A DNA stretch of 64,000 nucleotides, from assembly GCA_022843165.1 (NCBI GenBank), contig JALHOD010000002.1:62001-126000 (forward strand), written 5' to 3'. The notes below the pieces were generated by a model. The model was not told the DNA's origin, searched no databases, and saw nothing but the letters and a program-made list of their open reading frames with translations. Both the position numbers and the translations under genes were made by a program. Positions 1 to 7,949 of this stretch are shown here, piece by piece. Origin of the DNA: Pseudorhodoplanes sp. (GTDB lineage: Bacteria > Pseudomonadota > Alphaproteobacteria > Rhizobiales > Xanthobacteraceae). The number at the start of each line of letters is the position of its first letter. Within the stretch, counting starts at the first letter, position 1.

Positions 1-578
1 TCCGGACCGAAGTCCGCATATTTCCAGTTGTGATGAATTTCCGGCGGCAGGTTGAATTCCTTGGTCAGTTCGACCGGATCGCCTGGATTGTCCAGCTTGT
101 CCTCGATGTTGTCGTAACGCAGCACCCGGTTGATCGCGAGCACGTAGAGCGCGCCGTCCTTGCCTATGGCGAGACCGTTCGGCTGCGTCAGGCCCTGCGC
201 AATGATCTTGACCTCGCGCTTGCCGTTCTTGTCGGTGATCGCATAGACGCGGCCGATGATGCGGGATCCCATGAAAACGGTTCCTTTCGGCCCCATCACC
301 ATGGTGCGGCCCCCGGGATGACCATGCGACCAGATCTCGGCCTTGAAACCGGCCGGCAGCTTCAACTTGTCGATCGGGATCTTCTCGGCCGGCGTCGCCA
401 GCGACGGCGTCGCATGCGGTTTGAGATTACCGTCCTGCTTGCTGGCCTTGGGATTGGATTTGTCGAGCGGGCTCAGTCCGGGCGGCTGTTGGGCGAAAAC
501 GGCCGAAGAAGCCAAAATCAACGATCCGACAGCCCCTGCAAGCAGCGTTGTCCGCCCGGCCGAAAAACGGTGGGTCAT
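1..578 (-). CDS. Exported PQQ-type (sorbosone-like) sugar dehydrogenase, 3' part missing
   Basis: Reading the minus strand from ATG at 578 gives 192 codons that run off the left edge of the window. The N-terminus is a signal peptide (MTHRFSAGRTTLL, hydrophobic core, A-X-A near residue 29). It is followed by the start of a beta-propeller with LPAGFKAEIW, GRTMVMGPKG and GLTQPNGLAIGKDGALYV, the pattern of the periplasmic sorbosone/glucose dehydrogenase-like family that uses PQQ. GGGAGGA lies 6 nt upstream of the ATG. It is divergent from the dioxygenase at 971. Substrate cannot be told from this fragment, and the cofactor is inferred from family only. Confidence 0.72.
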   Translation of the reverse strand, partial: MTHRFSAGRTTLLAGAVGSLILASSAVFAQQPPGLSPLDKSNPKASKQDGNLKPHATPSLATPAEKIPIDKLKLPAGFKAEIWSHGHPGGRTMVMGPKGTVFMGSRIIGRVYAITDKNGKREVKIIAQGLTQPNGLAIGKDGALYVLAINRVLRYDNIEDKLDNPGDPVELTKEFNLPPEIHHNWKYADFGP

Positions 579-970
579 AGGAAGTCCTCCCTGATGCGGG
601 CGGTCATTCTCCAAAGCCGTCGCCACGGTCCGCTGGAACGACGATGGGCGCGCGCCCGTCTCAACCAGTGTGGCATTTTTTGCGTCCAACGCAATCCGGC
701 TGCCATAACGAAATTCCGTTCGCCACAGCACCGGTCAAAGTCGGCGCAGATGCTTGGCGGCCATTCGATACGAACCCAGGCCAAGCGCCCGGTCCCGGGG
801 CATGGCTGCGGGGATAGACGGACCCACTACAGTGTGGGCCGATTTCTGCAGTTTATGCAGCGGGACAAGCTGTGCTATTGACCCCTGACCGCCGCCACCG
901 GTTAAAGTCGCTCCAGACTGGCGCTGACTAATGCTGCGCTGCACGCGCGCAAGGAATTTGGGAGAAAACA
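579..970. other. 392-bp intergenic region between divergent genes
   Basis: No convincing gene is seen; the open frames here have no family signature and overlap one another. The stretch holds the divergent promoters of the dehydrogenase and dioxygenase genes. Two short dyads lie close together: CCCAC-N6-GTGGG near 821-836 and CTGCA-N5-TGCAG near 847-861. They could be operators, but no regulator gene is adjacent. Confidence 0.4.
878..907 (+). promoter_or_regulatory. Candidate promoter of the dioxygenase gene
   Basis: TTGACC at 878-883 and TTAAAG at 902-907 are separated by 18 nt. This resembles a sigma-70 promoter and would start transcription about 57 nt before the ATG at 971. It is judged by eye only. 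Confidence 0.3.
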
Positions 971-1849
971 ATGACGTACGTTACCGAGGAAAACCTGACC
1001 GATCTGGCCGTCGAGCGCTGGGGCAACATTCCGGATCCGCGTCTGCGCCAGATCATGATGTCGGCGGTCAAGCACCTGCATGGCTTTGTACGCGAGGTCG
1101 AGCCCACCCAGCAGGAATGGTTCGCCGCCATCGATTGGCTGACCCGTATCGGCCATATGAGCACCGGCAAGCGGCAAGAATTCATCCTCGCTTCCGACGT
1201 GCTCGGCATCAGCATGCTGGTGGACTCGATCAATAACCGCGCACCCGGCAAGGCCACGCCTTCGACGGTCGAAGGCCCGTTCCATATCGTGGACTCGCCG
1301 GAAATTTCCAATGGCGGCAACATGGCCGAGGGCGCGCCAGGCATTCCGTGCTTCGTCACCGGCAAGATCACCGATCTCGACGGCAAGCCGATCGCCGGAG
1401 CCATGCTAGACATGTGGCAGACCGACGGCGAAGGCCTTTATGAGGCGCAGATCGAAGGCGCCGAGGGCTACATGCGCGGCATTTATCACTCGAACCCGGA
1501 CGGCACCTATTCGGTGCGGACCGTGGCGCCGATCGGCTACACGATTCCAATGGACGGTCCGATTGGTGAATTGATGGGCAAGACCAAGATCAGCCACATG
1601 CGGCCCGCGCACATCCATTTCCACATCGCCGCGCCCGGCTACAAGAGCGTCACCACGCATCTGTTCCAGAAGGGCAGCGACTTTATCGACACGGACGTGG
1701 TGTTCGGCGTGAAGGAAGCACTGATCACCGATTTTGTGAAGAAGCCGGCCGGCAAGGCACCGAACGGCGACATGGTCGATACGCCCTTCTACGAAGTGAA
1801 ATACGACTTCGTGCTGGCTAAGGCGGCAGCGGCGCAAAAGGCGGCCTGA
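971..1849 (+). CDS. Intradiol ring-cleavage dioxygenase, hydroxyquinol 1,2-dioxygenase type
   Basis: Predicted cytoplasmic non-haem Fe(III) enzyme that opens catechol- or hydroxyquinol-type rings between the two hydroxyls to a cis,cis-muconate or maleylacetate-type product. The 292 aa show the dimerisation N-terminus (VKHLHGFVREVEPT, KRQEFILASDVLGISMLVD) characteristic of the hydroxyquinol branch, then the catalytic beta-barrel. Iron ligands fit Tyr157 (GLYEAQ), Tyr190 (GYTIP), His214 and His216 (RPAHIHFHI). GGGAG upstream supports the ATG. A terminator follows at once, so it is monocistronic. No maleylacetate reductase or other ring-cleavage gene is nearby, so the substrate (catechol versus hydroxyquinol) remains open. 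Confidence 0.88.
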   Translation: MTYVTEENLTDLAVERWGNIPDPRLRQIMMSAVKHLHGFVREVEPTQQEWFAAIDWLTRIGHMSTGKRQEFILASDVLGISMLVDSINNRAPGKATPSTVEGPFHIVDSPEISNGGNMAEGAPGIPCFVTGKITDLDGKPIAGAMLDMWQTDGEGLYEAQIEGAEGYMRGIYHSNPDGTYSVRTVAPIGYTIPMDGPIGELMGKTKISHMRPAHIHFHIAAPGYKSVTTHLFQKGSDFIDTDVVFGVKEALITDFVKKPAGKAPNGDMVDTPFYEVKYDFVLAKAAAAQKAA

Positions 1850-1871
1850 CGCATCCAGACGATAATTTCCG

Positions 1872-1900
1872 AAGGGCGCTCCGTGAGGGGCGCCCTTTTT
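1872..1900 (+). terminator. Rho-independent terminator after the dioxygenase gene
   Basis: An 11-bp stem (AAGGGCGCTCC pairing GGGGCGCCCTT, one G-U pair) with a GTGA tetraloop runs directly into TTTTT. It lies 22 nt after the stop codon. Confidence 0.85.
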
Positions 1901-1962
1901 GTTGCGCCGCCCGTTCCGATCCCGCAGCAGCCGCGACCAGGGCCCCATGATTGAAAGCGGCG

Positions 1963-3072
1963 TCAGCCCCAGATTGCCTTCGCCGCCTCGACGCACAGTT
2001 TGAGTTTTCGGCGCTCAACGTCCTCAGTGACCGGATTGCCGGCCACCGTCGACGCGAAGCCGCATTGCGGGCTGATCGCCAGATAATCGAGATCGAGATA
2101 TTGCGTGGCTTCCTCCGTCCGACGCTTGAGAACATCCAGCGATTCCAGTGCGGGCACCTTGCTGCTGACCAACCCCAGCACTACACCTTTATTTTTCACG
2201 AAGCGCAGCGGCGCAAAGTCGCCCGCGCGCTCGGTGTCGTATTCCAGCAGGAAATGATTGACTCTGGTGTTGGTGAAAAAGCGCTCGGCGACCGATTCAT
2301 AGCCGCCGGACGCCAGGTAATGTCCCTTGAAATTGCCCCGGCACATATGAACGCCGAACACGACGTCGGATGGCGCGCCCGCGACCGCATCGTTCAGGCT
2401 CTGGATATAGAGATCGACCAGATGGTCCGGCTTCTGCCCGGCATCCTCCACCTTCTTGCGGATGGCCGGGTCGCACAGCAACGCGATCGCCACTTCGTCA
2501 AGCTGGATGTAGCGGCAGCCGGCCTTAACCAGATCGGCGATCTCTTCCTGAAACACGCGCGCCAGATCGGCAAAGAACGTTTCGACATTCGTATAGACGC
2601 CCTTGTCGGCGAAATCCGTGCAGCGGTAGAAATGCATGGTTGACGGTGACGGCAACGTGATCTTCGGGGTCGTCTTGGTCAGTCCCCTGACAAAGTTGAA
2701 CTCGTCGAGCGCCAGCGGCTTGACGCGCCGCAATTTGCCCGCGGCATAGGGCGCGGTGAACTCGACCTCGTGGCCAGCATCGTCGCGAAACTTGAAGACT
2801 GCGGGCTTGATCGTAAAACCCTCGACCCCTTCGACAAACCGGCTCCAGTAAGATCCGCGCCGGAATTCGCCGTCGGTAACAACCTTCAGGCCTGCCTCCT
2901 CCTGCAATTTCACCACGTCGCGGATGCACTGGTCCTGAATCTGTGCAAAATGCGCGTCATCGATGCGCTTGGCGAGGTGATCGCGGAAGGCCTGCCGCAA
3001 GACCGGCGGACGCAGGAGACTGCCGACATGATCGGCGCGAAACGGCGGACGGCCGGAGGCAGTGAGGGCCAT
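1963..3072 (-). CDS. MetE C-terminal-domain-like methyltransferase
   Basis: A 369-aa protein of the UROD/MetE-like superfamily that resembles only the C-terminal half of cobalamin-independent methionine synthase. Seen are FRADHVGSLLRP at the start, the acid pair region YIQLDEVAIAL, GVHMCRGNF (His and Cys in the zinc-ligand positions) and SPQCGFAST (second Cys) near the end. Such short proteins in soil bacteria transfer methyl groups from unknown or catabolic donors and are not full methionine synthases. ATG at 3072 is preferred over 3105 because GGGAG lies 7 nt upstream. It is divergent from the TetR gene, with the 16-bp palindrome (3109-3124) between them, so probably controlled by that regulator. 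Confidence 0.8.
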   Translation of the reverse strand: MALTASGRPPFRADHVGSLLRPPVLRQAFRDHLAKRIDDAHFAQIQDQCIRDVVKLQEEAGLKVVTDGEFRRGSYWSRFVEGVEGFTIKPAVFKFRDDAGHEVEFTAPYAAGKLRRVKPLALDEFNFVRGLTKTTPKITLPSPSTMHFYRCTDFADKGVYTNVETFFADLARVFQEEIADLVKAGCRYIQLDEVAIALLCDPAIRKKVEDAGQKPDHLVDLYIQSLNDAVAGAPSDVVFGVHMCRGNFKGHYLASGGYESVAERFFTNTRVNHFLLEYDTERAGDFAPLRFVKNKGVVLGLVSSKVPALESLDVLKRRTEEATQYLDLDYLAISPQCGFASTVAGNPVTEDVERRKLKLCVEAAKAIWG

Positions 3073-3108
3073 GGGTGTTCTCCCGGAATTGCAGTCGCAT
3101 GCCATTTT

Positions 3109-3124
3109 TCTATAGGCCTATAGA
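3109..3124. promoter_or_regulatory. Perfect 16-bp palindrome with two CTATAG boxes
   Basis: TCTATAGGCCTATAGA reads the same on both strands and contains two CTATAG boxes 8 bp apart. It ends on the first base of the TetR-family ATG (3124) and lies 37 nt upstream of the divergent MetE-like gene. This is the expected place for an autoregulatory operator controlling both genes. Binding by the neighbouring regulator is inferred. Confidence 0.6.
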
Positions 3125-3828
3125 TGAAATCTAGATCGTCCTCCCCCGTCCGCGCAAGCGCTATTCGCAACAGCCGGCGCGAACTGGCCAAAAACGCCGT
3201 GGCGTCCGACGAGCCCTCATCTCGCAAGCGCAATACACATCGGCGCTCGCCCGAAATCATCGACGCCGCCGCGCGGGTTTTCGCCGAGCGCGGCTATCAC
3301 GGCGCCACCACGCAGGATATCGCGGACGTTCTGAACATCCGGCAGGCCAGCCTGTATTATTATTTCCCGTCCAAGGAGGTTGCGCTCGAAATCGTCTGCA
3401 CGCGCGGGGTCGAGGATTTTTTCAAGGCCGCGCAGGCGATCGCCACCGGCCCCGGAACGCCGCCGGAGAAGCTGGCGGGTCTGATCCGATCGCATATTTC
3501 GCCGATTCTCGACCGTGGCGACTTCGTCAAGGTGTTTCTGACGCAGCGGCAGTTCTTGCCCAACGAAAGCCGGCGCCGTGTGGGCAAATGGTCGCGCCAG
3601 ATCGAGAAAATCTTCGAAGCCGTGATCCGCGAAGGCATGAAGACCGGCGATTTCCGAACCGATCAGGACCCCCGGCTGACAACGCTTGCACTGCTCGGCA
3701 TGGCAAATGCGGTGGCGAGTTGGTACGGCAATGAGAAGGCCTCGATCGAGCGGATCGGCGGCGAATTCGTCTCGCTGACGCTGCACGGGTTGTCGGGAAA
3801 GGCCGGGCGCGGGGCGCGCGTGCGGTGA
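3124..3828 (+). CDS. TetR/AcrR-family transcriptional regulator
   Basis: 234 aa. After a basic N-terminal extension of about 38 residues comes the TetR helix-turn-helix: RRSPEIIDAAARVFAERGYHG, then TTQDIADVLNIRQASLYYYF with the canonical YYYF and SKE. The rest is an alpha-helical ligand domain. Together with the acyl-CoA ligase operon starting 92 nt downstream, this suggests it senses an acid or acyl-CoA, as FadR/PaaR-type TetR proteins do. The ATG at 3124 has no Shine-Dalgarno and abuts a palindrome, so the mRNA may be leaderless, or translation may start further in. The ligand is unknown. Confidence 0.88.
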   Translation: MKSRSSSPVRASAIRNSRRELAKNAVASDEPSSRKRNTHRRSPEIIDAAARVFAERGYHGATTQDIADVLNIRQASLYYYFPSKEVALEIVCTRGVEDFFKAAQAIATGPGTPPEKLAGLIRSHISPILDRGDFVKVFLTQRQFLPNESRRRVGKWSRQIEKIFEAVIREGMKTGDFRTDQDPRLTTLALLGMANAVASWYGNEKASIERIGGEFVSLTLHGLSGKAGRGARVR

Positions 3829-3853
3829 CAGGCCGCACGAAAATTCGATGAAG

Positions 3854-3884
3854 CTATAGAATTTTTCCCGTGGCCCCGCTATAG
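3854..3884. promoter_or_regulatory. Two further CTATAG boxes before the ligase/Liv operon
   Basis: CTATAG occurs at 3854-3859 and again at 3879-3884, in the 91 nt between the TetR stop and the ligase start. The second box also forms a -10-like TATAGT (3880-3885), so a bound repressor would block RNA polymerase. It is the same hexamer as in the palindrome before the regulator gene. Confidence 0.5.
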
Positions 3885-3919
3885 TCGCGCCAGAGGAAAC
3901 GCTTGGAACGGGCAACGTG

Positions 3920-5803
3920 ATGGCCGACACGATAACGGTCACTCGAGACGCCTTGCGCCGCACGACAGCGCCCGCGCTGCTCTGCGCGCGTGCGCGCAGC
4001 GTTCCCGGTCGCGTCGCCTTCCGCTCCAAACATCTCGGCGTCTATCGCGAGCGCACTTGGCGCGACTATGCGCGTCTGGTGGCGCGCACGGCGAAAGCTT
4101 TCTCCGCGCTTGGACTGAAGCCGGGCGAGCGTGTCGCCATCATGGGTGACGTCTGCGAGGAATGGCTGATCTGCGACTTCGCCGCGCAATCGCTCGGCGC
4201 GATCGTGTACGGAATCTATCCGACCGCGGCGCCGACCGAAGTCGAGTATCAATTGCAGGACGGCGGCGCGTCGATCTTCATCGCGGAGGATCAGGAATAT
4301 GTCGACAAGATCCTGCCGCTGATCAACCGGCTCCCGCAGGTGCGGGCCATCGTCGTCATCGACGATTCGGCGATGTTCGAATACGATCATCCCAAGCTGA
4401 AAAGCTACACGGCGATCGTGGAGGCCGCCGACGCCGATCTCGACTGGCTGGAGGCACAGGCGGCGCGCGTCAAACCGGAAGACCCGGCCTTCATCGTCTA
4501 TACCTCCGGAACGACAGGTAACCCGAAGGGCGCACTGGTCTCGCACGGCCGGCATCTCGCCGCCACGGCGACGGTCTCCGACCATTATCCGACCCTGTAT
4601 GAGAAAGATCACCGTACCGTGATCTATCTGCCTTTGTGTCACGTACTCGGCCGCGATGTAGCCTCGACACTCCCGCTGTTCACGCGACTGGTGCCGCATT
4701 TCGGCGAAGACCCGGAAGACCTGCCGACGACATTCTTCGAGGTGGCGCCGACGGTGATCTTCACCGTGCCGCGCTATCTGCAGAAATTTGCGTCGCAGAT
4801 CCTGGTCGGTATCATGAATTCATCGAAGGCCAAGCGGGTCAGCTACGATTTCGCGATGCGCTTTGCGCGCGCGCATGCGCGGCGGCGTTGGACCGGCAGC
4901 AACAATCCGGCGCAGGAGGCGGTCTACCGCACTTTTCATGCCGCGATCTTCCGTCCGATACTGAACAAGCTCGGCTTCGACAAGCTGGAGCTGGTGGTCT
5001 CGGGCGGCGCCCCCCTGCCGGCCGAAACCATGGCGCTCTGGCACATGTACGGCATCAATGTCGTGGAGATGTACGGCCAGACCGAAGGCGCCGGCGGCAT
5101 CGTGGCCGGCCAGCGGGGCCCGTTTCCGCAGCCCGGCAATGTCGGCACCGTGCCGGATGGCTGGGAGGTCAAGCTCGGTGACGACGGCGAAGTGCTGGTA
5201 AAAAGCGAAGACCTGTTCGACGGCTACTGGAACAACGCGCAGGCGACGCAGGAATTGCGGGCCGAAGGCGGCTTCTGGCATACCGGCGACATCGGCGAAT
5301 GGACCAACGGGTCATTGAAGCTGATCGACCGCGCCCGCGATTTCATCGTCACCGCCGGCGGCAAGACGCTTTCGCCGTCAGCGATCGAGAGCAGCCTGCG
5401 TGCCAGCCCCTATATCGCCGAAGCGATCGTGTTCGGGCATGCCCGTAAGTATCTCACCGCGCTGATCGAAATCGATTTCGACACTGTGGCGGACTGGGCC
5501 CGCAGCCGTGACGTCTCCTATACCGGCTTCACCAGCCTCGCTCAGAATGCCGACGTTCAGAAGCTGATCCGCGCCGAAGTCGACCGGACCAACGCCGATC
5601 TTGCCCGCGTCGAGCAGATCAAGGTGTTCCGCATCCTGCCAAAGGCGCTCGACCCGGAAGAGGAAGGCGAACCGGTAACGCCCACCCGTAAGGTCAAGCG
5701 GAACCAGATGTACGAGCGGTTCAAGCCGCTCGTTGAGGAGATGTACGACGACAGTGAAAGCCGACTGCTCGCCGGTGAAGTGGGAGATGCCTTGCGGGCC
5801 TGA
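3920..5803 (+). CDS. AMP-forming long-chain acyl-CoA/aryl-CoA ligase
   Basis: A 627-aa ANL-superfamily enzyme, predicted to activate a carboxylic acid with ATP and CoA. Motifs: A3 YTSGTTGNPKG at 194-204, A5 MYGQTEG, A7 HTGDIGE, A8 DRARDFIVTAGGK, and a C-terminal TRKVKRN in the position of the catalytic lysine loop. The length and the GYW-N linker resemble the long (FadD15-like) acyl-CoA synthetases. It starts at ATG 3920; GTG 3917 is an in-frame alternative. It heads an operon with the Liv-type importer beginning 44 nt downstream, so it probably activates the imported acid. The chain length or aromatic nature of the substrate cannot be read from sequence. Confidence 0.87.
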   Translation: MADTITVTRDALRRTTAPALLCARARSVPGRVAFRSKHLGVYRERTWRDYARLVARTAKAFSALGLKPGERVAIMGDVCEEWLICDFAAQSLGAIVYGIYPTAAPTEVEYQLQDGGASIFIAEDQEYVDKILPLINRLPQVRAIVVIDDSAMFEYDHPKLKSYTAIVEAADADLDWLEAQAARVKPEDPAFIVYTSGTTGNPKGALVSHGRHLAATATVSDHYPTLYEKDHRTVIYLPLCHVLGRDVASTLPLFTRLVPHFGEDPEDLPTTFFEVAPTVIFTVPRYLQKFASQILVGIMNSSKAKRVSYDFAMRFARAHARRRWTGSNNPAQEAVYRTFHAAIFRPILNKLGFDKLELVVSGGAPLPAETMALWHMYGINVVEMYGQTEGAGGIVAGQRGPFPQPGNVGTVPDGWEVKLGDDGEVLVKSEDLFDGYWNNAQATQELRAEGGFWHTGDIGEWTNGSLKLIDRARDFIVTAGGKTLSPSAIESSLRASPYIAEAIVFGHARKYLTALIEIDFDTVADWARSRDVSYTGFTSLAQNADVQKLIRAEVDRTNADLARVEQIKVFRILPKALDPEEEGEPVTPTRKVKRNQMYERFKPLVEEMYDDSESRLLAGEVGDALRA

Positions 5804-5847
5804 ACACGTTGCCTGACCGAAAAATAATATCTCAAGGGAGGAAGCTC

Positions 5848-7002
5848 ATGCGTCCATCAATCGTCGTCGCCGCGGCGCTCGCGGCCGGAATTTCAGGCTC
5901 CGCTTCTGCACAGGATGCCTATGTGGTCGGTATCACCGCCGCACTCACCGGCCCGCCCGCTTCGACCTACGCGCCGGCGATGGATGCCTTGCGCATCTAT
6001 CTCGACGGCGTGAACGCACGCGGCGGCATCAACGGCAAGAAGGTCAATTTGGTCATCGCCGACGACTCGGCGGAACCCTCAAAGGCCGCCGCCAATGCCA
6101 AGAAGCTGCTGACGCAGGACAACGCGGTCCTGTTGATCAATGCCAGCCTGTCCTCGACCTATGCACCGGTTGTGGCGGAAGCCAAGAATGCCGGCGTGCC
6201 TCTGCTGTTCGCAAGTTCGGTCTGCCCGCGCGACGTCTATCCGCCGGCCAATGAAGGCCAGTTCTGCACCACCGCCTTTGCCTCGACCTATGACAGCCGT
6301 GCCGCTCTCGCCTTCGTCAAAGAGACCGCCAAGGAACAGGTGAAGATCGGATTCTCGGCGATGGCGATCCCGTTGTCACGCGGCGAGATGGAATTCGCCG
6401 CCAAGCAGGCGGCGCTGCTCGCCATGGCCGCGTTGCCGATCGAAGTGATCCCGCCGCCGACGGCCGACTACACGCCCTTCGCGACGAAGCTGAAGGACGC
6501 CGGCGCCAACTGGGTGTTCTCCTGGGCGCCATGGGTGACACAGGTGCGCACCTTCGAAGCGCTGCGTCGCCTCGACTGGAAGGGTGACTTCATCACTTGG
6601 GCTCATCTGGAAGCCGAAGGCGAGCTCAAGCGCATCAAGGATCCCAAGCTGTTCGTGATCGGCGCCAATGCGCTGTTCGAGGATAACCTGCCGATCCAGA
6701 AGGAGATCGCCGAAGCCAACAAGAAAGCCGGCAGCAAATATCCGCCCGAGCAGATGACCGAAGGCTGGATCGCGGGCATGGTGATCGAGGCGGCGCTGAA
6801 AGGCGCCGGCTGGCCCGCAACCGCTGCCAAAATCCAGGCCTCCATGTCGAACCTCAAGGTCGATCTCAAGGGGCTGCGCGGCGGCCCGATCGAGTGGACC
6901 AAAGACAACCATTTCCGCACCAAGCAATATTACCGAATCTACAAGTGGGACGGATCCAAGATCGCCGTCGTGAAGGACTGGTATTCCTACGACGTGAAAT
7001 AA
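5848..7002 (+). CDS. Liv-type ABC transporter periplasmic binding protein
   Basis: 384 aa with a signal peptide MRPSIVVAAALAAGISGSASAQ and a type I periplasmic-binding fold of the branched-chain amino-acid (LivK) family: GITAALTGP, YLDGVNARGGINGKKVNLVIADD, and a C-terminal WYSYDVK. Members of this family bind amino acids, amides, urea, or aromatic and short organic acids. Start 5848 is chosen because AGGGAGGA precedes it by 6 nt; the upstream in-frame start (5809) would give a non-signal extension. The position next to a CoA ligase suggests a carboxylic-acid ligand. Confidence 0.88.
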   Translation: MRPSIVVAAALAAGISGSASAQDAYVVGITAALTGPPASTYAPAMDALRIYLDGVNARGGINGKKVNLVIADDSAEPSKAAANAKKLLTQDNAVLLINASLSSTYAPVVAEAKNAGVPLLFASSVCPRDVYPPANEGQFCTTAFASTYDSRAALAFVKETAKEQVKIGFSAMAIPLSRGEMEFAAKQAALLAMAALPIEVIPPPTADYTPFATKLKDAGANWVFSWAPWVTQVRTFEALRRLDWKGDFITWAHLEAEGELKRIKDPKLFVIGANALFEDNLPIQKEIAEANKKAGSKYPPEQMTEGWIAGMVIEAALKGAGWPATAAKIQASMSNLKVDLKGLRGGPIEWTKDNHFRTKQYYRIYKWDGSKIAVVKDWYSYDVK

Positions 7003-7026
7003 GTCACAGCCAATAACAAGACCACA

Positions 7027-7050
7027 GCGCCCGGCTTGCGAGCCGGGCGC
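7027..7050 (+). other. Stable hairpin between binding protein and permease genes
   Basis: GCGCCCGGCT, loop TGCG, AGCCGGGCGC: a perfect 10-bp GC-rich stem 24 nt after the binding-protein stop, with no T-tract. Such hairpins commonly protect upstream mRNA and keep binding protein in excess over permease, rather than ending transcription. Confidence 0.65.
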
Positions 7051-7076
7051 ATGTCTCTGACATACATAGGATCATT

Positions 7077-7949
7077 GTGCAGCTCTTCGTCAACATCATC
7101 GTTCTGTCGTCGATCTACGCGCTGATCGCCTGTGGCTATGTGCTGATCTATCGCGTCAGTCGTGTGCTCAATCTGGCGCATGGCGAGTTGATGATGCTCG
7201 GCTCCTATCTGCTGCTCACCACCGCCTCGAGTTTTTCCGGCCATCCCGCCGCCGCCATCGCCGCGGCCGTGGTGCTGAGCCTGACGGTCGGCGTGCTGGT
7301 CTATGTGTTCCTGATGCGCAAGATGACCGGCGAGATGGCGCTCGCCGCCGTTCTCACCACCGTCGCGCTCGGAATCCTGCTGCGCGGCCTGATGGTGCTG
7401 ATCTGGTCGGCACAGCAGCAATATCCCGGACAGGCGCTCGGTTTTTCCAATCCGGCGATCGCATTGCCGGGCGGCGGGCGCATCTCGACCTTTGCCGCCC
7501 TGCTGGTGCTGGCCACCGCGCTGACCTACGCCGCGCTGTTCTTCTTTCTGCGGTTCGGGCGCTGGGGCGTGCGCATGCGCGCGGCCGGACAGAATCCGCT
7601 TCTGGCGGCTCAGCGCGGCATCAACCTGCACGCGGTCTATGCGCTGGCCTGGGGGCTGTCGACATTAACCGGCTCGATCGCCGGCATGCTGATCTCGCTC
7701 GATTCTGGCCTCACCAATACCATGGTGATCATCGGCCTGAAGGCATTTCCGGCGGCGCTGGTGGGCGGACTCGACAGCCTCGCCGGCGCGCTTGTCGGCG
7801 CGCTCATTATCGGCGCCGCCGAGGTGCTCTCGATTCAATATATCGATCCCCTGCTCTCCGACGTCGTTCCCTTCCTGATCCTGATCGCAATGCTGGTCGT
7901 GCGGCCATGGGGCCTGTTCGGCACCCGCGAGGAGCTCGACCGTGTCTGA
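7077..7949 (+). CDS. Liv-type ABC transporter permease, LivH family
   Basis: A 290-aa inner-membrane protein with about eight hydrophobic segments. The LivH signature LNLAHGELMMLGSY is near residues 36-49, and GLKAFPAALVGGLDS lies near the C-terminus. The start is GTG at 7077 with AGGA 5 nt upstream. It overlaps the next permease by 8 nt (GTG at 7942), so the two are translationally coupled. It forms the channel together with LivM. Confidence 0.9.
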   Translation: MQLFVNIIVLSSIYALIACGYVLIYRVSRVLNLAHGELMMLGSYLLLTTASSFSGHPAAAIAAAVVLSLTVGVLVYVFLMRKMTGEMALAAVLTTVALGILLRGLMVLIWSAQQQYPGQALGFSNPAIALPGGGRISTFAALLVLATALTYAALFFFLRFGRWGVRMRAAGQNPLLAAQRGINLHAVYALAWGLSTLTGSIAGMLISLDSGLTNTMVIIGLKAFPAALVGGLDSLAGALVGALIIGAAEVLSIQYIDPLLSDVVPFLILIAMLVVRPWGLFGTREELDRV

